From: Pseudomonas sp. B6002
Lineage (GTDB): Bacteria; Pseudomonadota; Gammaproteobacteria; Pseudomonadales; Pseudomonadaceae
Length of the DNA: 64,000 bases
NCBI RefSeq assembly: GCF_013385985.1
Contig: NZ_JACAOY010000012.1
Coordinates: forward strand, 62,001-126,000
Direction: 5' to 3'
The first letter of the stretch is position 1. Each line of letters starts with the position of its first letter. The position numbers and the translations under genes are program-made. The notes below the pieces were generated by a model. It was not told the origin of the DNA. It was given only the letters and a program-made list of their open reading frames with translations, and searched no databases. This document shows positions 50,969-62,896 of this stretch, one piece after another.

Positions 50969-51885
50969 TCGTTGACCTCCTCGTACAACCCGATCGCGAT
51001 GGTATTGATGTTTCCGGAATAGGCGCTTCCACCAAACCCTATCGTTGCGCCCAAGACGTCTTTGATTTGGGTGGTCGTACTGTGCTTGAGCTGCGTAGGG
51101 GTGAAACGCTTGGTGAGTTCACCCGATGCCTGCCTGAGCTTGAGCAACTTCGAGGTCAAACTGGGATCATTGATGCTCAGCAGTTCTTTCGTCAGTTTGG
51201 CCCTTTCCTGGCGATTCAAACCGCGAAGCACCTCCCGCAGGCTCTTGCCCGTCGAGGCCTTGGCGACCTTGACCAGCTTGACCGTCGTGAGGGCCGAAGC
51301 GCCAACGCCTGCCAGCGAAGCAGCGTCCAGCACAATGGAAGCATTTTGGTACCAGCCTTCGCTGTCGAGCCAATCGTTTACCTCTGGCTTGGCAACTTCC
51401 AGCGCTGTGCGGGCAATACCATTGAAACATTGGAGCGTACTGGCGCCGGCAGCTGCATACCCCACCACCACGATGACGGAACTGGCGCCAGCACTGAAAG
51501 GCACCAGGATTGTTCCACTGGCGATCGCCGCCCAACTGATGACAGCGCCCAGGCAGGAGACTCCGGTATTCACGGCTTCACCGATGAGGCGAGATTCGCG
51601 AGGGTTACTCACCACATGCTCAGCAAACTGCGTCGGGGCGATGTACTTCTGTGCCTCGCGCAAAATGATGCGCTTGGGCTTAATGCTGCAAATGGGCTTG
51701 AATTCACGCAGGGTAACGACGTTGAAATCGGCGTCGATATACACCACTCCCGCGCCAACGATACCAGGGTCGGCATCAATGGCCGCGAACAGGCGCGGCA
51801 GGTTGATCTGACTTTCAATGCGCTGGCGCGCCATGAATTGGGAGCGGTTGGAGTCCATGCCGATGGAGGCCAGGGGGTTGCCCAT
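50965..51885 (-). CDS. Hydrophobic-core protein, putative pore-forming effector, copy B (306 aa)
   Basis: It is a paralogue of 49392-50312, of exactly the same length. The first 40 residues are identical, the region to residue 100 nearly so, the hydrophobic centre (about 103-203) clearly divergent, and the C-terminal third highly alike (SLREVLRGLNRQERAKLTKE, FTPTQLKHSTTTQIKD). The start region including the upstream REP is almost identical to copy A at DNA level. It overlaps its four-helix partner by 4 bp. The same ribosome site (AAGGAAGAACACTC) is used. Confidence 0.8.
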   Translation of the reverse strand: MGNPLASIGMDSNRSQFMARQRIESQINLPRLFAAIDADPGIVGAGVVYIDADFNVVTLREFKPICSIKPKRIILREAQKYIAPTQFAEHVVSNPRESRLIGEAVNTGVSCLGAVISWAAIASGTILVPFSAGASSVIVVVGYAAAGASTLQCFNGIARTALEVAKPEVNDWLDSEGWYQNASIVLDAASLAGVGASALTTVKLVKVAKASTGKSLREVLRGLNRQERAKLTKELLSINDPSLTSKLLKLRQASGELTKRFTPTQLKHSTTTQIKDVLGATIGFGGSAYSGNINTIAIGLYEEVNE

Positions 51886-51920
51886 GAGTGTTCTTCCTTG
51901 ACGGTGTTGGTGGCCGTGCT

Positions 51921-51993
51921 GGCCTCATCGCCGGCAAGCCGGCTCCTACAGGGGAACGCATTCCAAACGGTGGGAGCGGGCTTGCCGACGATG
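51921..51993. repeat. REPIN of mixed type upstream of copy B
   Basis: The left arm is CATCGCCGGCAAGCCGGCTC; the right arm is GTGGGAGCGGGCTTGCCGACGATGG in opposite orientation. The arms belong to two REP subtypes. The left arm matches the one upstream of copy A. Confidence 0.8.
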
Positions 51994-52043
51994 GCGATTC
52001 AATGGGCGCCACCTTAACAAACAGGCTCGCCAGCGAATAGAAA

Positions 52044-52075
52044 GCAAAACGCCAGCACGAGGCTGGCGTTTTGTT
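52044..52075 (-). terminator. Rho-independent terminator after ygiQ
   Basis: The stem AAAACGCCAGC / GCTGGCGTTTT flanks a short loop, 15 bp beyond the ygiQ stop. It has A and T tracts on both sides and should work in both directions. Confidence 0.85.
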
Positions 52076-52089
52076 TATTCAGGCTGCGC

Positions 52090-54393
<2,304 letters not shown>

Positions 54394-54555
54394 GACGGTG
54401 ACCGGTGTTGAGATGAAAAATCGCGGGCGCGGAATATAGCACAAATTTTGACCAATTCCGACGGCAATGGTCGGCTTTTAAAGACAATAATAAGTACCGC
54501 CTGAACGGGTCTCCCAATGCCTAGAGTCGCTCGATTCTTTTTTCGAGCGACGACC

Positions 54556-57500
54556 ATGGCGACTCCTGCCACCCACGCCCCCAGCGTTATACCGTCCAGT
54601 GAATACTGGAGCGAGCTTCAGGCCCTGAATGTCATTGAAGGTAACCTGAACACCTTCATGGGCAAACTCACCCCGGCACAGCAACAAGACTACCTGCGTC
54701 TATGCAAGGAACACATCAGGCATGAAACAACCCTGAGCCTGGCAATCAACAGTTTCTATAGTGACCTCAACCGACAAATGCTGGAGTCACTGGAAACCGC
54801 ACTCCGGCTCAAGACCGGCAAAACGATAAACGCGCGTACCACTTATCTGAAAACACGTGTTCGGCAACTGCCAATTCCTGCAAGCGATTTACCGGAGATT
54901 GACGACAACGACGCGTTGAGCCAGCACGTTCAGATGTTCAAAGAAGACCTCGCCGTTCGTGAGTACGAAAGGTCCATGACGTTGCTGGAAGCGGCACAGC
55001 GCAACTTCGGCTTTACCGCTTACTTTTCGACAGAAGAACAGAACGCCAGCTACATCAGCGACAATAGCCTTAACGTGTCCGAATTTGTTGAGGTTGCGCG
55101 GCAAACCGACCTGGGCAGACAAGTCACCGATTTCATTGAACAGAACTACACAGCACGGTTATCTGCCCCGCTGTTCTCCTTGCACGCCACCAAACTGTCG
55201 CTGGCCCTGCATGACGCCTGCCGCACAACGCAGCCATGGGGCATCGACGCGCAGGAATTCAACCGCCTCAATCGGCACCTGTCCGATAACACCTTCAACT
55301 GGAGTACCTACCAGATCGATGCAGGCGGTGAAAAAATCACCCTGCCGTTCTTTACCCGACGCTTTGAGACCCCCCAGGGCACACGGGTTTACAGCTATTT
55401 CCCCGACCGCCCAAACGGCGCGTTTCGTCGTCATTTTTCCGTGGCCGACGCCGTGGAAGGCTTGCAGCTGCAATTGCGCAATGACGTGAACCTGGAAACG
55501 TTCAATTGGTTTATCAAAACCCTTTCGCTGAACAACCAGGAAAAGCTCAGAACGTTCATCAAGCCGCTCACCGTCAACCGCGATAAGCTTTACTGGCACG
55601 CACGCCTTTTCTACGACCTGTTCACCAGCAAAACCCCAAACCGGGAAAAATTGCTGATCGAACCCTACGGTGTGGCCCCGCACTCATTGATGCACACGCT
55701 GGCGATCAGCCTGTCGTGGCCAATCCAGTCCGACCTTGTACGCCTGGCCCGCAACACGCGCCTGGCCGATCGCGAGGCTGCACTGGGCTTACTCAAATAT
55801 GTGGTCAGCGAAACCTTGTCGATGCTGCTGATCCCGGTACCCGGCGGCGTGACAGGCTTGAGCAGGGTCATGCTGTTCGCCACCCTTGGTACATTGACAG
55901 CCCAGACCGTAGAGGCAGTGAGCGCCTTGCGCCAGGGGCGCCAGGCCGAGCTGATCCAGGCGGTAAGCGATATCTTCGATCTGGTGGTCAGCGCACGCCT
56001 TCAAGGTGTGGGCGCTCGTGTGTCACAACACCGGACCCGGCAGTTGATGCACACTCTGGGTTCGCCCAAAGCAGGCATGCAGGGTGCTGGCAGCCCGGGG
56101 TTGTGGTTCATGCAGGCCTATACCCAGGTTGATCCCAAAACCCTGGAGGGTCTCGAAGCGAACGAGCAAGGGCTGTTCGAGCGCGCCGGCCAGCACTTCA
56201 TCAAAATCAGTGTCGAAGGCCAGGACAAGGTGGCCAGGGTTGCACGGGACAGTGTCTCAGGACGCTATCGCCTGACCCATCAGACCGCCGCTTTCGAGCC
56301 GCTTGTCACTTACCACCCACAGCACAAACGCTGGACGCTGGACCCTATCGACACGCAGCCACTCAGCGACCATCAGCTCCTGCAACGGATACTGGCCCCA
56401 ACCGAACAGGCGCTGTCACTGGACGGCTGTCGCAGGGCACTGGACGTGGCAGGCATTGATCGCCGGCAATTGCTGAATGCCTGGGCCGGCCATGAAACAC
56501 CCCGCTGGACGTTCACCCAAGCCATCGAGGAACAGTATTTGCGCGAGCAGATCAGGTTGCTGCGCAGCGAACTCCAACAACCCGCGGCGCGCCTGCCGGC
56601 AATTGCCGAGCAGTTGCTGCCGGCCTTGCTGGCTGACGTCAGCCGCTGCAGCCTCACGGTCTATCAACCGGACGGCACCCGGTTGGTGACGCGACATTCG
56701 CCGGTGCTCGCCACCAACGAGCGGGCGGCCCCCGTCATCGAGCTGTTGCAGACCGGCGACGGCCGCTATCGCACGCGGGCACTGGCATCCGCACCCGAAA
56801 CGCTGCTGCACGTGGCACTGCAAGAATATGAACGACTGAACCCCAACGGCACCTTGGGTAAAACCGGGATGAACGCCCAGGACCAGCACTTGGCCAACCG
56901 CCTGCTGGAAACACGCAAAACCCTAGGCCAGCACCTAGGTCGGCATCTCGATGAGGCGTTTCACGCACTGTGGAGCGACCGCACCCGCGCGCAACTGGCC
57001 GCAAACAATGGCGCTCGTCGGTTCGCCCCGACAGACAAACCAGCCGAACTGTCGGTGAGCAGCACCTTGCGGCGTCGTTTCCCTGCGCTGTCTCGCAGCG
57101 CAGCGGATGAGTTGGCGCGCCTGCATCCTTCTTTGGCCACCGGGGACTATTCGCCAATTGACGCGCCCGCCCGCGCGGCGATACAGGCACACCTGGAGGA
57201 GAGCCGCGTGTTGCTGGCGCTCGGCGCCTTGAGCGATCCGACAGGCATTGGCCTGGATCAACACAGCGAAGCCTTGTTCTGCCACCTGCTGCCGCTGCTG
57301 CCGGATTGGCCAACCAACCTCGCGATTCAGGTATACCAGGCGACCTATGATCACGCCGGCTACATGATCGGGCGCAGCACCTTGCTGGACACATACGGCC
57401 GCCCGGACGCCGACACCTTTGTCATGCTGGTCAAAGGTGAGCACAAATACGCCGGTTACCTGCAAGACAGCGGCGACGTGCAACTGCCTCCCCGCGCTGA

Positions 57501-59802
57501 AAACAGCCTGATCAGCGCCACCTTGCGCACCCTCACCGATACGCAGCGCAATAGCCTGGGCCGTGGCATTTATGATCGAGACGGGCTGGTCGCGGATGTG
57601 ATGCAGCAAGCGCGCATGCACCGTGCCTATCTGCCGGGACTTCTACCGCCCAACCGGTTGTTGCCGCTCTCCAGCCAGACGCTGGCCGGCTGGGGCGCCT
57701 TCGACATGCGCCAAGTCTCGTCCCGGCCGGATGCCGATGGCATTTACGCCATCGCCGGGCGCAAGTACGTCAATATCGATCAGACCGCTTACCAAGTGAT
57801 GCTCGACCGTGACGCCCAGACAGCCGACGGCAACGTCTGGCGCATCGTTAATCCGAAGGACCCGGTGGCAGCGGATGCCGAGAATATTTATCACGCCAGC
57901 CGCAGCGGCGAGAGCCGTGCCATCAGCCGCAATGCCGCCAACTTATGGGTAACCGCCCAGATCGGAGCCCTTGGCGGAATGCGCCGCACCGCGCAACTGC
58001 ATAACACGCAAGCGTTCCTGATGCAGCGCTTGGAGCCCATCCAGGCGGCTTTCAATGAGCTGGTCACTTCCGGTGCCCGGTATGACGAGCTGTTGGTGCA
58101 GGCGCAAACCCATCCTGACAAGAGCGAAGACAAAACAGCAGCGCTGGTGGCGCTGGAGGTTCACACCCTCAAGCACATACGCCTGCAGGAGAGCTATGCC
58201 ACCTCGTTGATTGACAACAAGAGCTGGCTGGTACTGCTCAAGGCGGGCGGCCTCTACAAGATCGAACTGGTGCAGCAGCTCAGCATCCGCGTCGACTTCC
58301 TGAACAAGCTCATGGGCATCATGGACCTGCGCGGTCGCCAGATTGCCGAGCAGGAGATCACGATTGAAACGTGCAAAAAGATCCTCGCGCACATGAACAA
58401 AAAGCTCGAGATCCTGCACAAGCGCAAAGAGGTGGTCGAACAGATCCGCAAGCTGTCACGCAGCGATGCCGAGGAGATGGACCGCATCAATGGCGAGCTG
58501 CCCGATGAAAACAAGGTTCAGGTCACGCGTTTCAACGTGCTGAACCGCCTGCTCACCGATAACCCGAACGACCCGCCGTCTATCGGTCGGGATACCGCCA
58601 TGGCCATTCACTGGGTGACGGACGACCTGCCGAGTATCCCCGAACCCTCCCAACCTGTGGCATTGCGCCTGGCGCTGGAGCAGATCGCGGTGGAGAAACC
58701 CGACTATGTCGCGCTGGCGGGCACCGTTTCCCCGGAACGGGTTGCCTCGGTAAACGGCATTCTGGCAATCATCGACACCTATGAAACCCAGCTGGAAAAC
58801 CGCATTACCCAGCTGCACGAAAAACTGGCGAGCAACCAGGAGCTGCCGGCCTACGATCAGGACATCGACTTCGACTTTGTTCCCACGCAACCGGCTGGAG
58901 CGACCGAGCCCGCCCAACCACGGAAGATGTTCCGTACACCGCGCAACGGTGGTTACAAAATCATGGTTGGCATCAAGGAAACAGCGCCGGACGGCAGCGT
59001 GACGGTAAAGGTCGACGACCCGTTCAAACTGGGCACCGCGCGCCGCTATGAGAAAAGGGCTGGCGAATGGCATCCCGTCGGCGTGGCCCTCAGCCCACCC
59101 GCCAAACCCTTGTTGCTTGGGCAAGCCGACGCCCTGCTGGCCAAAATCGACGAGCACCTGGCACTGGCACGCGCCAACGAAGGTAAAAAGCACTATCCGA
59201 CCAATATCTACGAGTTTCTGGGCAGCAAGGCCAATCGACTCGAAGAACTGGCGCAAAGGCTCGAAGGCTCAGCTTCAGACGGCGATACGGTGGCGCGCCT
59301 GAAGGCGGGCAGTAATCGATTGATGACAGAAGGCCGCAACCTGCTGATCCGCATGTACAAGAACAAAGATGTGCTCAACGTACAGCGCCTGGACTACCTG
59401 CTCGACAATGCCCAACTCAGCATCGTCAGGACACTCGACCGCAAGCCCCAGGGCAAAGGTAAAGAACGCTCGTATTTGGATGTGTATGGGATCAACGACG
59501 CCGCTGACAATACGCCGCTGTGGGAAGCGCACTTCCATTACGACCGCATTGATCGCCCGCCGCTGGACTACATGATCAAAGGCGGCCACCTGAAAACCCT
59601 AGCGCAAAGTCGCCAGGGCAGCGCTTTCCAGCAACGAGAGGAACAGGCGGGGCGCGCGCATCAGGCTATCTGGCGAGAAGCCATCAGCCTGAAAGTTGCA
59701 CAAAAGCTGTTTGATCGCGCAGTAGGCGGGACGCTTATTCGTCATCGTCGAAGTTGTAACTGCCCGGCGCGAGGTTTTCGAAGCGGGTGTACTTGCCGAT
59801 GA
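54556..59802 (+). CDS. Giant dermonecrotic-toxin-like protein, DUF6543 type (about 1748 aa)
   Basis: Same general type as the proteins at 1-7988: an N-terminal helical region (first ~380 residues) with FGFTAYFSTEEQ and EPYGVAPHSLMHTLAISLSWP, then a hydrophobic stretch near 415-455 (SMLLIPVPGGVTGLSRVMLF), a long middle, and a helical/coiled region near 1245-1310 (EQEITIETCKKILAHMNKKL). The C-terminal part contains YLDVYGIN and AHFHYDRIDRPPLDYMIKGGHLKTL, as in related giant Pseudomonas proteins. No NEL domain or LRR is seen. The ATG at 54556 (MATPATHAPS) is preferred; an in-frame ATG at 54517 adds an Arg-rich lead. The last ~22 codons run antisense through dnaB, so the native end may have been lost. 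No immunity-like gene is adjacent. Confidence 0.85.
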   Translation: MATPATHAPSVIPSSEYWSELQALNVIEGNLNTFMGKLTPAQQQDYLRLCKEHIRHETTLSLAINSFYSDLNRQMLESLETALRLKTGKTINARTTYLKTRVRQLPIPASDLPEIDDNDALSQHVQMFKEDLAVREYERSMTLLEAAQRNFGFTAYFSTEEQNASYISDNSLNVSEFVEVARQTDLGRQVTDFIEQNYTARLSAPLFSLHATKLSLALHDACRTTQPWGIDAQEFNRLNRHLSDNTFNWSTYQIDAGGEKITLPFFTRRFETPQGTRVYSYFPDRPNGAFRRHFSVADAVEGLQLQLRNDVNLETFNWFIKTLSLNNQEKLRTFIKPLTVNRDKLYWHARLFYDLFTSKTPNREKLLIEPYGVAPHSLMHTLAISLSWPIQSDLVRLARNTRLADREAALGLLKYVVSETLSMLLIPVPGGVTGLSRVMLFATLGTLTAQTVEAVSALRQGRQAELIQAVSDIFDLVVSARLQGVGARVSQHRTRQLMHTLGSPKAGMQGAGSPGLWFMQAYTQVDPKTLEGLEANEQGLFERAGQHFIKISVEGQDKVARVARDSVSGRYRLTHQTAAFEPLVTYHPQHKRWTLDPIDTQPLSDHQLLQRILAPTEQALSLDGCRRALDVAGIDRRQLLNAWAGHETPRWTFTQAIEEQYLREQIRLLRSELQQPAARLPAIAEQLLPALLADVSRCSLTVYQPDGTRLVTRHSPVLATNERAAPVIELLQTGDGRYRTRALASAPETLLHVALQEYERLNPNGTLGKTGMNAQDQHLANRLLETRKTLGQHLGRHLDEAFHALWSDRTRAQLAANNGARRFAPTDKPAELSVSSTLRRRFPALSRSAADELARLHPSLATGDYSPIDAPARAAIQAHLEESRVLLALGALSDPTGIGLDQHSEALFCHLLPLLPDWPTNLAIQVYQATYDHAGYMIGRSTLLDTYGRPDADTFVMLVKGEHKYAGYLQDSGDVQLPPRAENSLISATLRTLTDTQRNSLGRGIYDRDGLVADVMQQARMHRAYLPGLLPPNRLLPLSSQTLAGWGAFDMRQVSSRPDADGIYAIAGRKYVNIDQTAYQVMLDRDAQTADGNVWRIVNPKDPVAADAENIYHASRSGESRAISRNAANLWVTAQIGALGGMRRTAQLHNTQAFLMQRLEPIQAAFNELVTSGARYDELLVQAQTHPDKSEDKTAALVALEVHTLKHIRLQESYATSLIDNKSWLVLLKAGGLYKIELVQQLSIRVDFLNKLMGIMDLRGRQIAEQEITIETCKKILAHMNKKLEILHKRKEVVEQIRKLSRSDAEEMDRINGELPDENKVQVTRFNVLNRLLTDNPNDPPSIGRDTAMAIHWVTDDLPSIPEPSQPVALRLALEQIAVEKPDYVALAGTVSPERVASVNGILAIIDTYETQLENRITQLHEKLASNQELPAYDQDIDFDFVPTQPAGATEPAQPRKMFRTPRNGGYKIMVGIKETAPDGSVTVKVDDPFKLGTARRYEKRAGEWHPVGVALSPPAKPLLLGQADALLAKIDEHLALARANEGKKHYPTNIYEFLGSKANRLEELAQRLEGSASDGDTVARLKAGSNRLMTEGRNLLIRMYKNKDVLNVQRLDYLLDNAQLSIVRTLDRKPQGKGKERSYLDVYGINDAADNTPLWEAHFHYDRIDRPPLDYMIKGGHLKTLAQSRQGSAFQQREEQAGRAHQAIWREAISLKVAQKLFDRAVGGTLIRHRRSCNCPARGFRSGCTCR

Positions 59803-61132
59803 ACGCCAGCCGGATAAAGCCGATCGGGCCGTTCCGCTGCTTGCCGATGATGATCTCGGCAATGCCTTTGTGTTCCGTTTCGGGGTGGTACACCTCGTCG
59901 CGGTACACGAACATGATGACGTCGGCGTCCTGCTCGATCGCACCCGATTCCCGCAAGTCGGAGTTCACCGGGCGTTTGTTGGGGCGTTGCTCCAGGGAGC
60001 GGTTGAGCTGGGACAGCGCCACCACCGGGCAGTTGAATTCCTTGGCCAGGGCCTTGAGGGACCGGGAAATCTCGGAAATTTCGTTGGTGCGGTTGTCGCC
60101 GCTGGAGCCGGGGATCTGCATCAACTGCAGGTAGTCGATCATGATCAGCGCGATGTCGCCGTGTTCACGCACCAGGCGGCGGGTACGCGCGCGCATCTCG
60201 GAGGGGCTGATGCCCGCTGTGTCATCGATAAATAGCTTGCGGTCGTTGAGCAGGTTGACCGCCGAGGTCAGGCGCGGCCAGTCGTCATCTTCCAGTTGGC
60301 CGGAACGGACCTTGGTCTGGTCGATACGGCCCAGGGACGACAGCATCCGCATGATCAGCGATTCACCTGGCATCTCCAGGGAGTACACCAGCACGGCCTT
60401 GTCGCTGCGCAACACGGCGTTTTCCACCAGGTTCATCGCAAAGGTGGTCTTACCCATGGACGGACGGCCGGCGACGATGATCAAGTCGGCGGGTTGCAGG
60501 CCGCTGGTCTTCTCGTCGAGGTCGGTGTAGCCGGTGGAAATACCGGTGATGGCCGCGTCGGTGTTAAACAGCGTGTCAATGCGGTCGATGGCCTTGGTCA
60601 ACAGCTCGTTGACGCCCACCGGGCCGCCGGTTTTCGGGCGGGCTTCGGCGATCTGGAAGATCTGGCGCTCGGCTTCGTCGAGGATCTCTTCGGCGGTGCG
60701 CCCTTCCGGGTTGAAGGCACTGTCGGCGATCTCGGTGCTGATGCCGATCAGCTGGCGCAGCGTGGCCCGCTGGCGCACGATCTGGGCATAGGCCTTGATG
60801 TTGGCGACGGACGGCGTGTTTTTCGCCAGCTCGCCGAGGTAGCCCAGGCCGCCGACCTGGGAGGTCTGGCCTTCCTTGTCCAGCTGTTCGGCCAGGGTCA
60901 CCACGTCGATGGGTGAGTTCTGGTCGGCCAGCTTGGCGATGGCGCGGAAGATCAGGCGGTGGTCATGGCGATAGAAATCACCGTCCGAGACTTGATCCAG
61001 CACGCGCTCCCAGGCGTTGTTGTCCAGCATCAAGCCACCGAGCACGGCCTGTTCGGCCTCGATGGAATGCGGCGGCACCTTCAGGGCAGCGGTTTGCAGA
61101 TCGTATTGCTCAGGAGCTGAAATATCGTTCAT
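59735..61132 (-). CDS. dnaB: Replicative DNA helicase DnaB (465 aa)
   Basis: The N-terminal domain (PPHSIEAEQAVLGGLMLDNNAWERV) binds the primase; the RecA-like motor has Walker A GRPSMGKTTFAMN, Walker B IALIMIDYLQLM and the arginine-finger region QLNRSLEQRPNKRPVNSDLRESGAIEQDADVIMF. It is a hexamer that unwinds DNA ahead of the fork. No intein is inserted. The ATG at 61132 is the family start; a GTG two codons earlier is in frame. The last codons (FDDDE, stop) overlap the convergent toxin-like gene by 68 bp. A terminator separates it from rplI. Confidence 0.98.
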   Translation of the reverse strand: MNDISAPEQYDLQTAALKVPPHSIEAEQAVLGGLMLDNNAWERVLDQVSDGDFYRHDHRLIFRAIAKLADQNSPIDVVTLAEQLDKEGQTSQVGGLGYLGELAKNTPSVANIKAYAQIVRQRATLRQLIGISTEIADSAFNPEGRTAEEILDEAERQIFQIAEARPKTGGPVGVNELLTKAIDRIDTLFNTDAAITGISTGYTDLDEKTSGLQPADLIIVAGRPSMGKTTFAMNLVENAVLRSDKAVLVYSLEMPGESLIMRMLSSLGRIDQTKVRSGQLEDDDWPRLTSAVNLLNDRKLFIDDTAGISPSEMRARTRRLVREHGDIALIMIDYLQLMQIPGSSGDNRTNEISEISRSLKALAKEFNCPVVALSQLNRSLEQRPNKRPVNSDLRESGAIEQDADVIMFVYRDEVYHPETEHKGIAEIIIGKQRNGPIGFIRLAFIGKYTRFENLAPGSYNFDDDE

Positions 61133-61157
61133 GGCCACTTGGAATTTGGGGTTTGTA

Positions 61158-61194
61158 GAAAAACAAAAGGCACGACCTGTAAACAGGATCGTGC
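61158..61194 (-). terminator. Rho-independent terminator after rplI
   Basis: On the minus strand GGCACGATCCTG-TTTA-CAGGTCGTGCC is followed by TTTTGTTTTT, 48 bp beyond the rplI stop. It ends the ribosomal-protein operon just before dnaB. Confidence 0.92.
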
Positions 61195-61242
61195 CCGATG
61201 TTAACCGCCTGGCACGCGAGGTGCCAGTCAGTTAGGTGCGGC

Positions 61243-61689
61243 TTAAGCTGCTACCACGACAACGCGTACGGTGGCTTCAACTTCGGCGTGCAGGTGCACG
61301 GCTACGTCGAATTCGCCTACGTTGCGGATGGTGCCGTTCGGCAGACGAACTTCGCTCTTCTGCACTTCAACGCCGGAGGCGGTCAGTGCATCAGCGATGT
61401 CGTGGGTGCCGATCGAACCGAACAGCTTGCCTTCGTCACCAGCGGTGGCAGTGATAGTCACTTCCAGCTCAGCCAGTTGGGCAGCGCGAGTTTCGGCCGA
61501 AGCTTTTTTGTCTGCTGCTGCTTTTTCCAGCTCAGCACGACGCTCTTCAAACGCAGCCAGGTTGGCAGCGGTTGCAGCGGTGGCTTTGCCGTATGGCAGC
61601 AGGTAGTTACGACCGTAGCCGGCCTTAACGTTCACTTTGTCGCCCAGGTTGCCCAGGTTGGCGACTTTTTCCAGAAGGATCAGTTGCAT
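61243..61689 (-). CDS. rplI: 50S ribosomal protein L9 (148 aa)
   Basis: The N-terminal domain [36 protein letters not shown] is the L9 signature that binds 23S rRNA. The long connecting helix ([28 protein letters not shown]) and the C-terminal domain ([21 protein letters not shown]) follow. Usual length. Preceded by GAGGATTTTCAC. Last gene of the rpsF operon. Confidence 0.98.
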   Translation of the reverse strand: MQLILLEKVANLGNLGDKVNVKAGYGRNYLLPYGKATAATAANLAAFEERRAELEKAAADKKASAETRAAQLAELEVTITATAGDEGKLFGSIGTHDIADALTASGVEVQKSEVRLPNGTIRNVGEFDVAVHLHAEVEATVRVVVVAA

Positions 61690-61707
61690 GTGAAAATCCT
61701 CTAACTT

Positions 61708-62601
61708 TTAACCTTCACCGTTCGCGTTATCGGCGTCTTTCGACGCCAGACGACCGCGAAAATCAATCAGGCCGTCGACAATGGCCAAGACCACGAGTAA
61801 CGGATAGATCAGCTGCATGAACAGCAACAGCGTGACGTACAACCCCACCAGCCAGAACTTGGCCAGGCGCTTTCGCGCAACGAGCCCATGAATCAGGGCC
61901 AGCCCGGCAAACACCAGCGGTACGCTGCAAATCGGCGCCAACAAGGCCATCTGTGGACCTAACTTCGGCCCGACAACCATGCACGCCAGCAGCAACATCG
62001 CCGGCCCCGCGGGGATTCTGATATCGCGAAACTCGCGACCAAAACCACCCGGGTTGTACAACAACGCCTGCCAATAACGCCCAAGAATCAGGCTCAGCAC
62101 GCTGACGACCTGCAACAATGCCGCAATCAGGCCGGTCAGGACCGGTGCAATCAGTGACGCAAGTTGCGCTCGCTCATCTACCTCCAATTGCTGGTAGAGA
62201 TCCCCGAGGGCCAGCGGCAGGATCTTGACGATCTCCTGTGCCAGCACCTCGATTTGCGGGCGGAAAGCCGCGCCAAGCATCACTGAATACACCAAACCCA
62301 ATGCCACGCTGACCAGCAGCGTACGGACCCAGGACTCACTTGCGCGTAAAACCAACGCAAGGCTCGATGACCCCAGCAGTACCAGAAGTACCCGTGGATC
62401 ACCAAATTGCAGCCACCAGATCAAGGCCGGCAACAATCCCAGGGCAAGAACGCCAAGGGCGTCCTTCAAACCGCGCCGCAGCAGCACAAGGCAACCTGCG
62501 GCAGCACCCAACCAATAAAGCAACGGCAATGCCGCACATCCGGCCACTACCAGAGTGGCCTGCACGCGACCGCGCATGATGAACTCAGCTAAGGCGCGCA
62601 T
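61708..62601 (-). CDS. Polytopic membrane protein between rpsR and rplI (297 aa)
   Basis: Eight or nine hydrophobic segments are visible; a hydrophilic loop (about 115-145, EVLAQEIVKILPLALGDLYQQLEVDERAQLA) lies in the middle. It resembles the YybS/DUF2232-type membrane proteins that sit between rpsR and rplI in Pseudomonas (PA4933-like, from memory). Function unknown. It is part of the operon rpsF-rpsR-this gene-rplI with short gaps, so it is co-expressed with ribosomal proteins. Confidence 0.88.
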   Translation of the reverse strand: MRALAEFIMRGRVQATLVVAGCAALPLLYWLGAAAGCLVLLRRGLKDALGVLALGLLPALIWWLQFGDPRVLLVLLGSSSLALVLRASESWVRTLLVSVALGLVYSVMLGAAFRPQIEVLAQEIVKILPLALGDLYQQLEVDERAQLASLIAPVLTGLIAALLQVVSVLSLILGRYWQALLYNPGGFGREFRDIRIPAGPAMLLLACMVVGPKLGPQMALLAPICSVPLVFAGLALIHGLVARKRLAKFWLVGLYVTLLLFMQLIYPLLVVLAIVDGLIDFRGRLASKDADNANGEG

Positions 62602-62637
62602 GCATTCAATCCCTTACTACTTGTCGACTGCCCGGTC

Positions 62638-62868
62638 TCAGCGGCCGTGGCTGTCGGTGTAGGCCAGCAGGGCCAGGAAGCGGGCGCGCTTGATAGCGGT
62701 GGCCAGCTGACGCTGATAACGAGCTTTGGTACCGGTGATGCGGCTTGGAACGATTTTGCCGGTCTCGGATACGTAGGCTTTCAGAGTGTTGAGATCTTTG
62801 TAATCGATCTCTTTCACGTCTTCAGCGGTGAAGCGGCAGAATTTACGACGACGGAAGAAACGTGCCAT
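62638..62868 (-). CDS. rpsR: 30S ribosomal protein S18 (76 aa)
   Basis: [72 protein letters not shown] in outline is the S18 sequence: KFCRF, the IPSRITGT-like motif and [12 protein letters not shown]-like end. It forms a dimer with S6 on the 30S platform. GGAGCC precedes the ATG. Confidence 0.98.
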
Positions 62869-62896
62869 TTGATAGGCTCCTTAAAAGGTCCGTGGA

